Part shown: positions 16,728 to 26,462 of the stretch, one piece after another
How the letters are laid out: each line of letters starts with the position of its first letter
Position numbering within the stretch: the first letter of the stretch is position 1
NCBI RefSeq assembly: GCF_003994235.2
Contig: NZ_RYFG02000103.1
Location: 1-64,000, forward strand
DNA length: 64,000 bases
Direction: 5' to 3'
From: Candidatus Methylobacter oryzae
GTDB taxonomy: Bacteria > Pseudomonadota > Gammaproteobacteria > Methylococcales > Methylomonadaceae
Position numbers and translations under genes: made by a program
The notes under the pieces: generated by a model
Database searches by the model: none
What the model saw: the letters and a program-made list of their open reading frames with translations, nothing else
Told to the model about the DNA's origin: nothing

Positions 16728-19385
16728 TTAGATATTGGGTTGCAGCAGTTTCGCGACTAAGCCGGTCCAACCTGTCTGGTGCGATGCGCCTAAGCCTTTG
16801 CCGTTCTCGCCGTGGAAATATTCGTGGAATAACAGGTAATCCTTAAAGTGCGGGTCGTTTTGCAGTCTTTCATCGTGACCGTAGGCAGGTCTTCGCCCAT
16901 TTTGATCTTTGCGGAATATCCGCGTCAGCCGTTTGGATAATTCATCGGCGACTTCATTCAGCGATAAAAAAATACCGGAACCGGTCGGGCATTCTATTTT
17001 AAAGCTGTCGCCGTAGAACGCGGCAAAACGCCTCAGCGAACTGATCAGCAGGTAATTGACCGGGAACCAGATAGGCCCGCGCCAGTTCGAGTTGCCGCCG
17101 AACATGCCGGTTTCGGCTTCGCCGGGTTGGTAGTAGACGCTCATCGGCGAGGTCGCGCAGCTAACTATATAAGGTTGACCTTGATGCGCGCGCGACAGCG
17201 AACGCACGCCGTAGTCGGACAGAAATTCGCTTTCGTCGAGCATCCGTTGCAGCAGTTTGTTCATCCGGTGGCCGCCAAGCAGCGACAGCAAGTGGCGGTT
17301 GCCTTTTCCGGGCACGTTCCAATCGGCGACTAACGACGCCAAATCGGGACGGTAATCGAGAAACCATTTCATCCGGCGTTTGAAGTCCGGCAGCTTATCC
17401 AGCAGTTCCGGCTCGATGATCTCTACCGCATAAAAAGGGATCAGGCCGATCATCGAGCGGACTTTAAGCGGTATCATTTTGCCGTCCGGAGAGCGCAGCA
17501 CGTCATAGAAAAATTCGTCTTCTTCGTCCCAAAGGCCGATGCATTGGCATTGTTCGCCGCCGATGTTGTCCATTGCTTTGGCAATGTAGAGGAAGTGTTC
17601 GAAAAACTTGGTGGCGATGTCTTCATAGGCGCGATCATGCAAGGCCAGCTCCAACGCAATGCGCATCAAGTTCAGGCAATACATCGCCATCCAACTGGTG
17701 CCATCGGCCTGGTCGATGCGGCCGCCGTCCGGCAGCGGGGCGCTACGGTCGAATACGCCGATATTATCCAGGCCGAGAAAGCCGCCCTGGAAGACGTTGT
17801 TGTCGTCGGCGTCTTTGCGATTGACCCACCAGGTAAAGTTGATGATCAATTTGTGCATGATACGCTCCAGAAAATCGAGGTCGCCGCTGCCGTCGCTGCA
17901 TTGGCATTCGGATTTATAGACTTCCCAGGCGGCCCAGGCATGAACGGGCGGATTGACGTCGCCGAAATTCCATTCGTAAGCCGGCATCTGGCCGTTCGGA
18001 TGCATGTACCATTCCCGCGCCATCAGCAGTAATTGGTTTTTGGCAAAGGCAGGATCGATCATCGCCAGCGTCACGCAGTGAAACGACAAGTCCCATGCGG
18101 CGTACCACGGATATTCCCAAGTGTCCGGCATTGAAATGATGTCGGCATTATTCAGGTGCTGCCAGTCGCTGTTGCGGCCGTTATGGCGATTGGCAGGCGG
18201 CGGGACGGTTGCCGGGTCGCCGTTCAGCCATTGGGGAATGTCGTAGTAATAGAATTGCTTGCTCCAGATCATGCCGGCCAAAGCTTGGCGCTGGATCAAT
18301 TTGGCATCGGCATCGTGCAAATTTGTTTGTAAGCCGGCATAAAAGTCGTCGGCTTCGGTGCGGCGCGCAGTGAACAGCGCGTCGAAGTCATGGAAAGGCT
18401 GGCGGTTTTGATTTTTACTCAGGCGCAGTCGCACTTCGACTTTGCCGTGGGCCGGAACGGAAAAACTGAAATGCCCCGCCGCTTTGGTGCCGTTTTTTTG
18501 CGGATTGATCGCGTTGAGATTGCCGTAGATGATGTAGTCATGAAACGCGTCCTTGAAATAGCCGGAAGTGGGCTGGTTATATAAACGCGGAAAATTGGTT
18601 TCGTTGTCGCAGAACAGCAGGTTCGGTTTGCCGTCGAAATAACAATGGTAGCTGCCGAGGTCTGCTTGCTGTACCAGGATGTCGTCTCTTCCGGTGGCGG
18701 ATAGTGCAGGGCGGGTATCGTCGTAGCCCCAGCTCCAGGTATTGCGAAACCACAGTTGCGGCAGTATATGCAGCGGGGCAGGGACCGCGTAGCGGTTATG
18801 CGCGGTGATTAACATCAGGATGTCGTCGACGTCGGCCTTCGCGTATTCAATGAATACGTCGAAGTAACGGTTGTCGTTGAATACGCCGGCGTCCGGCAGT
18901 TCAAATTCCGGCATGTTGCGGCCGCGCTTGCGGTTTTGTTCGATCAGCTCCGTGTAAGGGAATGCCTGTTGCGGATACTTGTACAGCATTTTCAGGTAGG
19001 AGTGGCTCGGCGTGGCGTCGAGATAGTAATAAAGCTCCTTGACGTCTTCGCCGTGATTGCCTTGGCTGTTGGTCAATCCGAACAAGCGTTCCTTCAGGAT
19101 AGCGTCCTGTTCGTTCCATAAAGCCAAGCCCAGGCATAGCCGCTGTTTTTCATCGCAAAAGCCCGCGATGCCGTCCTCGCCCCAGCGATAGGCTCGGCTA
19201 CGGGCGTGGTCGTGGCTGAAAGAGTTCCAGGCGTTGCCGTCTTCGCTGTAGTCTTCGCGCACGGTGCCCCATTGGCGCTCGCTCAGATACGGCCCCCATG
19301 ACCGCCATGCCTCCTCGCCGCTACTTTGCGCCAGCAGGCGTTTTTTTTCGGCATCGGTTTGGGGCTTATTGGGCGATGTTGTCAT
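16728..19385 (-). CDS. Glycoside hydrolase family 63-like glucosidase
   Basis: 885-aa protein matching bacterial GH63-type (mannosyl-oligosaccharide glucosidase-like) proteins: the opening WGPYLSERQWGTVREDYS, ARSRAYRWGEDGIAGFCD, then DTWEYPWYAAWDLSFHCV, a long (alpha/alpha)6-barrel region, and WRGPIWFPVNYLLI near the end. No signal peptide, so it is cytoplasmic. In bacteria such proteins probably process alpha-glucosides such as trehalose- or glucosylglycerate-related sugars, but the substrate cannot be read from sequence. It is full length and stands alone, with a long gap (19386-19990) on its upstream side. Confidence 0.85.
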   Translation of the reverse strand: MTTSPNKPQTDAEKKRLLAQSSGEEAWRSWGPYLSERQWGTVREDYSEDGNAWNSFSHDHARSRAYRWGEDGIAGFCDEKQRLCLGLALWNEQDAILKERLFGLTNSQGNHGEDVKELYYYLDATPSHSYLKMLYKYPQQAFPYTELIEQNRKRGRNMPEFELPDAGVFNDNRYFDVFIEYAKADVDDILMLITAHNRYAVPAPLHILPQLWFRNTWSWGYDDTRPALSATGRDDILVQQADLGSYHCYFDGKPNLLFCDNETNFPRLYNQPTSGYFKDAFHDYIIYGNLNAINPQKNGTKAAGHFSFSVPAHGKVEVRLRLSKNQNRQPFHDFDALFTARRTEADDFYAGLQTNLHDADAKLIQRQALAGMIWSKQFYYYDIPQWLNGDPATVPPPANRHNGRNSDWQHLNNADIISMPDTWEYPWYAAWDLSFHCVTLAMIDPAFAKNQLLLMAREWYMHPNGQMPAYEWNFGDVNPPVHAWAAWEVYKSECQCSDGSGDLDFLERIMHKLIINFTWWVNRKDADDNNVFQGGFLGLDNIGVFDRSAPLPDGGRIDQADGTSWMAMYCLNLMRIALELALHDRAYEDIATKFFEHFLYIAKAMDNIGGEQCQCIGLWDEEDEFFYDVLRSPDGKMIPLKVRSMIGLIPFYAVEIIEPELLDKLPDFKRRMKWFLDYRPDLASLVADWNVPGKGNRHLLSLLGGHRMNKLLQRMLDESEFLSDYGVRSLSRAHQGQPYIVSCATSPMSVYYQPGEAETGMFGGNSNWRGPIWFPVNYLLISSLRRFAAFYGDSFKIECPTGSGIFLSLNEVADELSKRLTRIFRKDQNGRRPAYGHDERLQNDPHFKDYLLFHEYFHGENGKGLGASHQTGWTGLVAKLLQPNI

Positions 19386-19588
19386 GCGGTTTTTTCGTTA
19401 AGAGCATCATTGCAGTAATGGTTGGCAATAATTGGGTTTGGGCAGAACTTTTTCGACCATGTCGACTGTCAATATTTTGCCGTGCCGCTCTACTACAGAC
19501 TATTCGTAGCATAGCCTGTAGTAGAGCAGAAGTGATCTTTTATCGAGACTTGTTAGAGAAGTGCGGAAATGAATTAAATGCAAATGGT

Positions 19589-19699
19589 TTATTTGGGCAG
19601 TGTTAACACCCTCAACAAGATTAGCGATAAGAAGAGAAGCCCGTTCAAGGCCGATAACATGATACGGGCAGGACGAAAAATAAGGTTCCTGTATAACAT
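19589..19699 (-). CDS. Possible 36-aa membrane mini-protein
   Basis: Short frame starting MLYRNLIFRPARIML with a hydrophobic core (LNGLLFLSLILLRVLTL). A strong AGGAGGG ribosome binding site stands 7-8 bases before the ATG. Size and composition fit a single-pass membrane mini-protein. There is no homology evidence, so it remains tentative. The surrounding gap 19386-19990 also has an inverted repeat with arms CTCTACTACAG/CTGTAGTAGAG near 19488-19527. Confidence 0.4.
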   Translation of the reverse strand: MLYRNLIFRPARIMLSALNGLLFLSLILLRVLTLPK

Positions 19700-19762
19700 G
19701 ATTAATGCCCTCCTGTAGTAATCTGCGGCTTTAGCCGGAGATAGCTTTCCTCTTTGCTAAAA

Positions 19763-19822
19763 ACAAAAAAGCCGAACTGCCTTGTATGACTTTTTTGCGG
19801 TCACTTTCGGCAGTCCGGCTTT
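19763..19822 (-). terminator. Terminator downstream of cyaA
   Basis: On the minus strand, AAAGCCGGACTGCC pairs with GGCAGTTCGGCTTT, followed by TTTTTTGTTTTT. The stem has one mismatch and a long loop. It lies about 170 bp past the adenylate cyclase stop codon. Confidence 0.65.
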
Positions 19823-19990
19823 CCGTTGATAGGATCCGCGACTTTCTGCGCCTGTCTCTCGGCAGGATTGGCTTTATCGTACGTGCTTGAAGTGTGCGGC
19901 AGTAATTTATAAATGTCTATAGATACAATTGCTTAAGGTGTTTTTGCGTAGGATGTTGATAGTGCCGTTCAGCTAAGCGCGAACGACGCG

Positions 19991-22801
19991 TTAAACATTA
20001 AACCGCTCCTCGATTCTTTGCTTGTACTTTAAATAATGAATGGTTTGCAACTGCGAGGGGTCGCTGATACGGAATGCGGTCAGGGGTAAATCTATATCGG
20101 TAATATGAATCGGGTAGTTACTTTTTCCGTTCCTGAACTGAATGATATGTTGATAAGCCGCATAAAAAACTTTATTGCCGTGCTCTAGCGAAGAAAATTC
20201 ATTTTCATTGCAGTAAATGCTGTAAATAATGCCTTCATTGCTGTCTTCTCCGGTGATGCGGAGACTGAGTTCATGATTTAAAGAGGCGGCGTTCAGCTCC
20301 ACTGGGTGACAGGAAAAACTGTGGTCGGCGTTTTTTTCTATTTCGTAATATTCAACTTCCGCAAAATTTTCAAGCAATGTACGGCTGATGATCGATTCCA
20401 GAAAAGTGGCGTATTGTTTTAGTACATGCGCGGCACTTGTCTTGTGATGCTGCTGGACATGCAGAGCTCCTTTCTCGTCAACGATATAAACGCTGACGTC
20501 GGTTTTATTGTCATGATAAAAAAACTGCACGACTTGCGGCTTATTGATCGAGTAAACAAGATGGATAGGGGTGCCTTCAAGCACAGACTGGTCGAAATGA
20601 ATGGTGCTGAACTGCTGCTGAGGCCGGCTTAATTCGTCCAGCAGTTGTTCATCGGTAGCCAGCATTTTATAACCTAGGGTTTTATTGACCGATTGAAAAA
20701 CATAATACGCCGTGCCGCCAGGCAAGATATAGCGAGGCGAATGATTTTCCTGCGGTGCGGAGAAAAGCTTAACAAAGATGCTAAATATGATCTCAACGCG
20801 GAAAGTAATGTCTCTGGCCCGGGTCGGCGAATGACAGACGAACTTTACGTTTTTCAGGGATAGCGGTTTTTGGTTGTTATTAATGATGTCTGTTAAACAT
20901 TTAAACAAACCATCCAGGCCATACTCATGGTGCGTTGTAATATCGCTCCAGTTGGATAGCGAAATCCTGCTGACAGTGTGAACAAAACACTGCCGGGTTG
21001 CGCCATAACTCAGCGGGTCGGAGCGCCGTTCGCTCATAACGCATAGGCGCTCATTATCGGAAATGCCCATGTTGATAAAAACCATTGTATACAACGGGAT
21101 CTTTGGGCTTTGGTAAGTCTCCAGCGGCGCGTCAAGATTAAAGTTATGCGTTAAAAAAAGATTGACCAGTCTCAAGGTCGAGCGCAGCTCCGAATCCGGC
21201 ATGTTCAGCGAGTGCGAGCTGAAATTGATCAGCAGGTGTTTGTGGTAGAGGCCGTTAATCACTAGCCAGCAAAGCGTTTCTATTAAAGTCCTGCATTTAT
21301 GTACCGGTTCAAAATTCGTAGCGGTAGTCATCTGTACGTATTTCAAGTACAACCCCCAGCCATCGATTTTGGCGCCAGGACTGGTCTCGACAATGGATAA
21401 CGAACTTTCTTTTGAATGAACGTCGGCGTGCGTGGTAATGATTTCAATCTTACCCGGCCTTTTTTCTAAAAATGAATGAAGTTTTCTGCCGATTAACTTC
21501 AGGTCATTATTGTTTTCCTGATTTGCGGTTAAATGGTTTCTGGCGAATCCCATAATCATCCGGTAACACTGGGTTAGTTGCTGCACAATAACGGCGTGTT
21601 CGGCTGTGGCTTTTTGTATATTCCATGATTGAATCTGTTTAAGTTCATCAATAGTCGATGCCGGCCAATCCCATTTTTTGGCAATTTCCTGGATATAGTT
21701 TTCCCTGAATGTACGGGTTGCGGAATCGAGAGTTGTGTCGGAAGATCCCATGACCTTTAAATAAAAACTTTGCCGGGCCAAGGCTAATCTTTCTTGATTA
21801 TTAAGATTCTGCAAATATTTTTCGACTTTCGTATAAATAAGCAAATACGGGTCGAGGTCGACTTTCATAAAGTCGCCTTGATAGATTGATTTTTTTATGT
21901 CTTGGCATAGCCATTGGGTCTGAGGAAATTCGCTGGCATAGCATTCCATCAGCAGCAATTTCAGTAAGGATTTGTGCGGTGAATATAACGCCTTATAAAG
22001 ATGCCAGAGGGTTGCGCCGGTAAACTCCTCGGCCGGGACGTCTTCGAATCCGCCAAGATCGATAAGTTCGTGTTCGGGAATGAAGCGATTCGTTACAAGA
22101 TGTTTTATATAGCGCGTGTAATTGCTTTCTTCGTGAGGAGGAACTACCCACCAGGCAGGGCTCTTTCCGGCGATATAAATTGCGGTTCGGTAAAATTCTT
22201 CCAGCAGCATATAGTGCTGGGTCTGGCCGCTGCTTTCAGCGGAAAGCGGCGTCTTATGTCCGAGGCGGAACTCTTTGCTGTCGATCAGGAAAAAATGCAC
22301 TTCCAGCCCTAATGATTCACCCCAGACTTCCAGGGCTGTGGCTTTTTGTTGCAGTTCTTCAAGGGCATGGGGCGATAAACCGGATTGGTGGCATAACCAG
22401 ATATCCATATCGCTGGTTTTTGAGAAGGCGATGCTGCCGACGCTTCCCATTAAAAACAGCCCTTCAATCGGGTAAATATGCGAGGCCAAACGGGTATAGT
22501 TGAAATTCGGCGCATACTGCTTGGCCGTATTTTGGATATGGGCGTCAGGATTGTATTCGGGTATTCCGGCCGGCGTAGTCGGAGAAACAAATCCCGGCAG
22601 CGTTGAAAAGTTGCAATGAAAAATTAAAGGCAATAATTCCAGAAAAATTCGCTGACGAGGCTGTAAAAAATCTTGAACACGTTGTTTGCGAAGCTGGTTC
22701 AAACGCTTAAACCGATGCTTGATCGATTGAAGGTCTTGCATGCTGATTTCTTCGCCGGGTGAGCCTAAATGAATGGGAGCATCTGCGTATAATCTATTCA
22801 T
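19991..22801 (-). CDS. cyaA: Class I adenylate cyclase
   Basis: 936-aa cytoplasmic enzyme that makes cAMP from ATP, the enterobacterial-type (class I) cyclase. The N-terminal catalytic domain has LMGSVGSIAFSKTSDMDIW at residues 117-135 with the catalytic Asp pair at 131 and 133, followed by LGLEVHFFLID and LLEEFYRTAIYIAGK. All match CyaA closely. The C-terminal part is the regulatory half; the protein is longer than the ~850-aa E. coli enzyme. A second possible start is Met21. The gene is single, and the upstream 22802-23324 has no gene I can support. Confidence 0.95.
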   Translation of the reverse strand: MNRLYADAPIHLGSPGEEISMQDLQSIKHRFKRLNQLRKQRVQDFLQPRQRIFLELLPLIFHCNFSTLPGFVSPTTPAGIPEYNPDAHIQNTAKQYAPNFNYTRLASHIYPIEGLFLMGSVGSIAFSKTSDMDIWLCHQSGLSPHALEELQQKATALEVWGESLGLEVHFFLIDSKEFRLGHKTPLSAESSGQTQHYMLLEEFYRTAIYIAGKSPAWWVVPPHEESNYTRYIKHLVTNRFIPEHELIDLGGFEDVPAEEFTGATLWHLYKALYSPHKSLLKLLLMECYASEFPQTQWLCQDIKKSIYQGDFMKVDLDPYLLIYTKVEKYLQNLNNQERLALARQSFYLKVMGSSDTTLDSATRTFRENYIQEIAKKWDWPASTIDELKQIQSWNIQKATAEHAVIVQQLTQCYRMIMGFARNHLTANQENNNDLKLIGRKLHSFLEKRPGKIEIITTHADVHSKESSLSIVETSPGAKIDGWGLYLKYVQMTTATNFEPVHKCRTLIETLCWLVINGLYHKHLLINFSSHSLNMPDSELRSTLRLVNLFLTHNFNLDAPLETYQSPKIPLYTMVFINMGISDNERLCVMSERRSDPLSYGATRQCFVHTVSRISLSNWSDITTHHEYGLDGLFKCLTDIINNNQKPLSLKNVKFVCHSPTRARDITFRVEIIFSIFVKLFSAPQENHSPRYILPGGTAYYVFQSVNKTLGYKMLATDEQLLDELSRPQQQFSTIHFDQSVLEGTPIHLVYSINKPQVVQFFYHDNKTDVSVYIVDEKGALHVQQHHKTSAAHVLKQYATFLESIISRTLLENFAEVEYYEIEKNADHSFSCHPVELNAASLNHELSLRITGEDSNEGIIYSIYCNENEFSSLEHGNKVFYAAYQHIIQFRNGKSNYPIHITDIDLPLTAFRISDPSQLQTIHYLKYKQRIEERFNV

Positions 22802-23324
22802 TGTGAACGTGTTTAGTAGTATTCAGTTTATGCTGTTTGAATTGTGCTGGAGAAGTGAGGATTCAAGTTGTGAATCCCGAATAACATTCATAGCATATCA
22901 AAATTCGGTATTTTTATCGTCTCTCCTGAGAAGAAGGACTGGGACGTCTGCCGTATGGACATTGTTTCGATCACGCTAATGATATTTGTGGGCGTTTTAA
23001 TCGAAATATTGATGAAATTGAGCTTCAATACAATTTTATAGCTTTTTTCTATGGTTAGTACAATTATTTTAGTGTCGAGCTGCCAAGCCGGACTAGCTTC
23101 TATAAGAAGCGGATTTTCCAATGAAAAATAATCTACTGGCACTATATCAAAGTCTTCTGAAATCAAGCTGAAAAATAACGCCGAGCCGTTGGAGGGGCGT
23201 GATGCGATATTTTACGGAAAGTCGTTATGTTGGGAGGAGGGGTATAGAGGATTCCGGCATTGCAAAGTTTCTTTTTTAAACTTTTGGCGGAAATTTGTTT
23301 TGATAGCAAGATATTTCTATCGGG
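22802..23324. other. Gene-free stretch upstream of cyaA
   Basis: About 520 bp. One minus-strand frame (22888-23166) has only a TTG start and no ribosome binding site, so I leave it out. The stretch presumably holds the cyaA promoter, but no clear -35/-10 pair or CRP box was found. Confidence 0.45.
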
Positions 23325-23552
23325 CTAGTCGTTACAGCCAACGCTATTTTCGGCTAACAGCTCTATTATGGAAACATCGCAGGCCCCGCATCCCGAGCAG
23401 GCGCCGGTCATGTTGGATATTTGCTCCAGGCCGGTGACTCCATTCTTAACAAGCTCTTGAATTTGCTCTTTAGTCGTTCCGCTGCAGTGGCAAATCGTGT
23501 TCTTTTTGTTTGGGTTAACGTTATTCATGCCGTGATTTTGTGCCGCTTGCAT
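23325..23552 (-). CDS. BFD-like [2Fe-2S]-binding protein
   Basis: 75 aa. Cys21-x-Cys23 and Cys52-x2-Cys55 (ICHC ... CSGC) with the helical spacer TTKEQIQELVKNGVTGLEQI form the Fer2_BFD domain, as in bacterioferritin-associated ferredoxin and the middle of NirB. A fifth Cys (58) lies nearby. As a stand-alone protein it could be an electron carrier for iron release or for an assimilatory reductase. Met9 is an alternative start. No bacterioferritin gene is adjacent. Confidence 0.85.
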   Translation of the reverse strand: MQAAQNHGMNNVNPNKKNTICHCSGTTKEQIQELVKNGVTGLEQISNMTGACSGCGACDVSIIELLAENSVGCND

Positions 23553-23630
23553 TCATGCAATTACCGGCGTTTTGCAACAGGAAGAGGTTCTATAGCTCCT
23601 GTAAAGGAGCTATAGCAGTCTGGATGCTTT

Positions 23631-25175
23631 TCAAGCTTGGTTTAAACCCCGCTCGTGCAATTGCATATTGATGATTTTAAGCGCCGCTAAAATCGCAGCA
23701 AAAACCTGGTTGGAATGTACGGCGCGGGTTTTGCGCAATTCACCGTCGCAATTCCAGGTGATTACACACTCGGTTAACGCGCTGGTATGGCCGCCTTTGG
23801 GGATACGTATTTCAAAATCGGCCAGTGCGGGCATCACATAGTCATGTTCTTCCATGATCTTATTCACCGCATCGACAAACGCATCAAAGCCGCCGTTGCC
23901 GTAACCTGAAGCAAGATGCGTCGTGCCCATGACTTTGATCCGCAAACTGGCTGTCGATTCCAAGTCCAGGCCGCTGGTGATCGAGCAGTTCAGCAGTTTG
24001 ATATGCTGGTAGTTTTTGCTTTCCAGTACATCGGCGATGATGAAGGGCAGGTCGTCGGTTGTGATGGTCTGCTTAGAATCGCCAAGACTGACGATCCGGG
24101 CCAGCACTTTTTTCTGGTTCTCTTCGGACAGGTCCAATTCCAGCATTTCCAGGTTCTTTTTCAGCGATGCCTTGCCGCTCATCTTGCCTAATGCGTAACT
24201 GCGGGTACGCGAGAAGCGTTCCGGTCCCAATTTGGTTTTATAGAGTCCGCCTTTTTGGTCGCCGTCGGCATGAATGCCCGCCGTTTGCGTGAAAACATCG
24301 GCGCCGACAATAGGTGCGTTGGCGGCAACGCGTTTGCCGGAAAAGTTTTCCACCATCGTACTGATGCGCACGATATGGCTTTCATTGATAGACAGCTGCA
24401 TATGCATTTTGTCGCGCAACACCACGGCCACTTCGGCCATTGACGCATTGCCGGCGCGCTCGCCGAGGCAGTTGACTGTGCAGTGGATTGCATTGACGCC
24501 GGCGCGAACCGCTGCCATCACGTTGGCGGTTGCCAGTCCGTAGTCGTTATGCGGATGAAAGTCGAATTGCAGGTCCGGATAGCGCTTGCACATATCGCTG
24601 AAGCTTGAGAATACTTCCTCGGGCGACAGAACGCCGAGCGTATCAGGCAACATGAAATGACTGATGCCGGCGTCTTTCAGGTTGTCCATCAGGCCGTAAA
24701 CATAATCCGGGTCGTCGTGGTAACCGTTGGACCAGTCTTCCAGGTAGACGTTGACTTTCAGGCCTTTTTCCAGCGCGTAGTTAACGGTTTGCAACACATC
24801 TTCGGTATGTTGGGCCAGCGTTTTGCCTAGCTGCACGCGGCAATGCTTTTCGCTGCCTTTAATCAGCAGGTTGATCACTTCGCCGCCGGTTTCCAATATC
24901 CAGTCGACGCTACGCGTATGGTCGACAAAACCGAGCACTTCAACGCGTCCGGCAAAGCCTTCCTGTTTTGCCCATTCGTTAATGTTCGTGACCGCTTCTT
25001 TTTCACCTTCGGAAACACGAGCGGAAGCCACCTCAATGCGGTCAACCCGCAGAGATTGCAATAAGGCTTTGGCAATGCTGACTTTTTCGACCGGCGTGAA
25101 AGAAACGCCCTGGGTTTGTTCGCCATCACGCAAGGTGGTGTCCATCAGCTGGATGTGTCTGGAATCGGTGGACAT
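23631..25175 (-). CDS. 2-isopropylmalate / (R)-citramalate synthase family enzyme
   Basis: 514-aa DRE-TIM condensing enzyme using acetyl-CoA. DTTLRDGEQ is at residues 12-20, the metal-binding HPHNDYG block follows in the barrel, and NCLGERAGNASMAEV closes it. A LeuA-type dimerisation/regulatory domain forms the C-terminal third (KVMGTTHLASGYGNGGFDAF). It diverges from E. coli LeuA and resembles the type often annotated alpha-isopropylmalate synthase regulatory domain protein, so substrate choice (2-oxoisovalerate or pyruvate) is open. It belongs functionally with leuC and leuD upstream on the same strand, although a Fic module lies between. Confidence 0.85.
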   Translation of the reverse strand: MSTDSRHIQLMDTTLRDGEQTQGVSFTPVEKVSIAKALLQSLRVDRIEVASARVSEGEKEAVTNINEWAKQEGFAGRVEVLGFVDHTRSVDWILETGGEVINLLIKGSEKHCRVQLGKTLAQHTEDVLQTVNYALEKGLKVNVYLEDWSNGYHDDPDYVYGLMDNLKDAGISHFMLPDTLGVLSPEEVFSSFSDMCKRYPDLQFDFHPHNDYGLATANVMAAVRAGVNAIHCTVNCLGERAGNASMAEVAVVLRDKMHMQLSINESHIVRISTMVENFSGKRVAANAPIVGADVFTQTAGIHADGDQKGGLYKTKLGPERFSRTRSYALGKMSGKASLKKNLEMLELDLSEENQKKVLARIVSLGDSKQTITTDDLPFIIADVLESKNYQHIKLLNCSITSGLDLESTASLRIKVMGTTHLASGYGNGGFDAFVDAVNKIMEEHDYVMPALADFEIRIPKGGHTSALTECVITWNCDGELRKTRAVHSNQVFAAILAALKIINMQLHERGLNQA

Positions 25176-25272
25176 GGTTGTCGCCTGTGATTTAATTTTG
25201 GTTTGTTGGTTTCAGTGGTGTAGGGAGTAGCTATGTAAGGTATATAGGTGTGTAGCGTTGAATACGCTAAGG

Positions 25273-25860
25273 TTACCGAATCTTTAGCACCCTTTCAAAA
25301 ATATCCGCTAGGCGTTGAGAATCAACGTAAACGCTGTCGATGCTGGCATTGATCCATTCTTTCTGAGAAATGACTGACCAATCTAAAGCATAGCCGTTAT
25401 AAGCAGCCAAATGCTCAAAAAATAAGCGTTGGACGCGGCCGTTGCCCTCTCGAAATGGATGTATCATGTTGAACTCTGAGTAATACCAAGCAAGTTTCTT
25501 TACAAAATCGCTATATGAAAGATTTTGTAAATAGTTTTCATCTTTCAATTTGTTGAATAACTTCCCAATCTCTTGGCTAATGCGGGGAGCAACACAAAAT
25601 AACGTGCCGCCTTTTGAAATATTTACATCGCGAATTTGTCCCGCCCAATCATATAACTCGGAAAACAATGCGGCATGAATGTGCTGGAGATATTGTAAAT
25701 GGTACGGCGGTTTGGCGTTTTTAATATTATGCGCCGATATTTTGGTTATTTCTCGCTCCGCTTCCTCGAAAGTTTTTTCGTCAGTTATCCCTAGTTTATT
25801 TTTTAATACGGCTGTATTCGGGTAACAATAATGGTCATTGCCTACATCGTATTTATCCAT
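25273..25860 (-). CDS. Fic-family AMP-transferase toxin
   Basis: 195-aa Fic-domain protein. The catalytic loop HPFREGNGR (residues 134-142) is complete, with His134 as catalytic base and Glu138 and Asn140 for Mg-ATP, so it should be active in transferring AMP to a target hydroxyl. The N-terminal YCYPNTAVLKNKLGIT and the flap region GGTLFCVAPRI match the Fic class with a separate antitoxin (class I). It directly abuts the preceding gene, whose C-terminus carries the Fic-inhibiting motif. The two break the leuC-leuD-leuA series. Confidence 0.93.
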   Translation of the reverse strand: MDKYDVGNDHYCYPNTAVLKNKLGITDEKTFEEAEREITKISAHNIKNAKPPYHLQYLQHIHAALFSELYDWAGQIRDVNISKGGTLFCVAPRISQEIGKLFNKLKDENYLQNLSYSDFVKKLAWYYSEFNMIHPFREGNGRVQRLFFEHLAAYNGYALDWSVISQKEWINASIDSVYVDSQRLADIFERVLKIR

Positions 25861-26379
25861 TTATTGTTTTATCCGGTATTTATCGATTACATCGGCCATT
25901 TTTAAGGCTGGCATATCATTCAGCTGTATGCCTTCCAGCCTGGAGCTATGAATAAAGTTTTGAATTTTATTTGTCTCAAAGATTGCCGATTTATCAATTA
26001 CGTCGCGGTTCCTAAATGCTACAACGATGGATTTTAGGCTTATTTCAAGTTGCTTCCAGCTGCGGGCTTTGATTTGTACGCCTAAGAGCGTAGATATTTT
26101 TTTTTTAGCTTCGTGAAATGAGCCAAGCTCTTTAAGATGCTTATTTTCGTCAAGAAGAAATATCAATTTCTCAATATTGTTGTTCACCACAAGCGATAGG
26201 CCGCTAATTCTTTTTAAGAGTTGCTGCCAACTGTTACTTTTGAGGCGAATTCCAATTCTTTTTTCAACACTAAGTCTGACTTCGGCGTAACTGCCAAAAG
26301 ACTTTAATGTCTCAATATCTTTAATTTTATTAAGATCCGGAAGTATTGAGCTTGTGTTCTTAATGATTTTCTCTTGCAT
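25861..26379 (-). CDS. Fic antitoxin-like protein with internal repeat
   Basis: 172 aa. Near the C-terminus, SSRLEG (residues 145-150) matches the Fic-inhibitory motif S/TxxxEG/N, with Glu149 able to block ATP in the toxin site. Known class I antitoxins (VbhA, YhfG) are only about 55-65 aa. Here roughly 110 extra residues precede the motif, and they contain a duplication: residues 25-54 (LKSFGSYAEV...SWQQL) and 82-111 (LKELGSFHEA...SWKQL) align with period 57. The repeat may be a DNA-binding or dimerisation unit. Its stop codon touches the fic start. Confidence 0.75.
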   Translation of the reverse strand: MQEKIIKNTSSILPDLNKIKDIETLKSFGSYAEVRLSVEKRIGIRLKSNSWQQLLKRISGLSLVVNNNIEKLIFLLDENKHLKELGSFHEAKKKISTLLGVQIKARSWKQLEISLKSIVVAFRNRDVIDKSAIFETNKIQNFIHSSRLEGIQLNDMPALKMADVIDKYRIKQ

Positions 26380-26462
26380 ATTGGCTAATCCAGGTCGTCA
26401 AAAACGCTGCAACCGGCGTGGATTGGGCTGGCAATAGCCAACCTAATCCACGAAAATAACCC

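Noticed and set aside
17544-18032. 162-codon plus-strand frame in the GH63-like gene
   Set aside because: Antisense shadow. No independent signal such as a ribosome binding site or conserved motif.
22888-23166. 92-codon minus-strand frame upstream of cyaA
   Set aside because: Begins with TTG, lacks a ribosome binding site, and shows no family features. I treat the region as gene-free.
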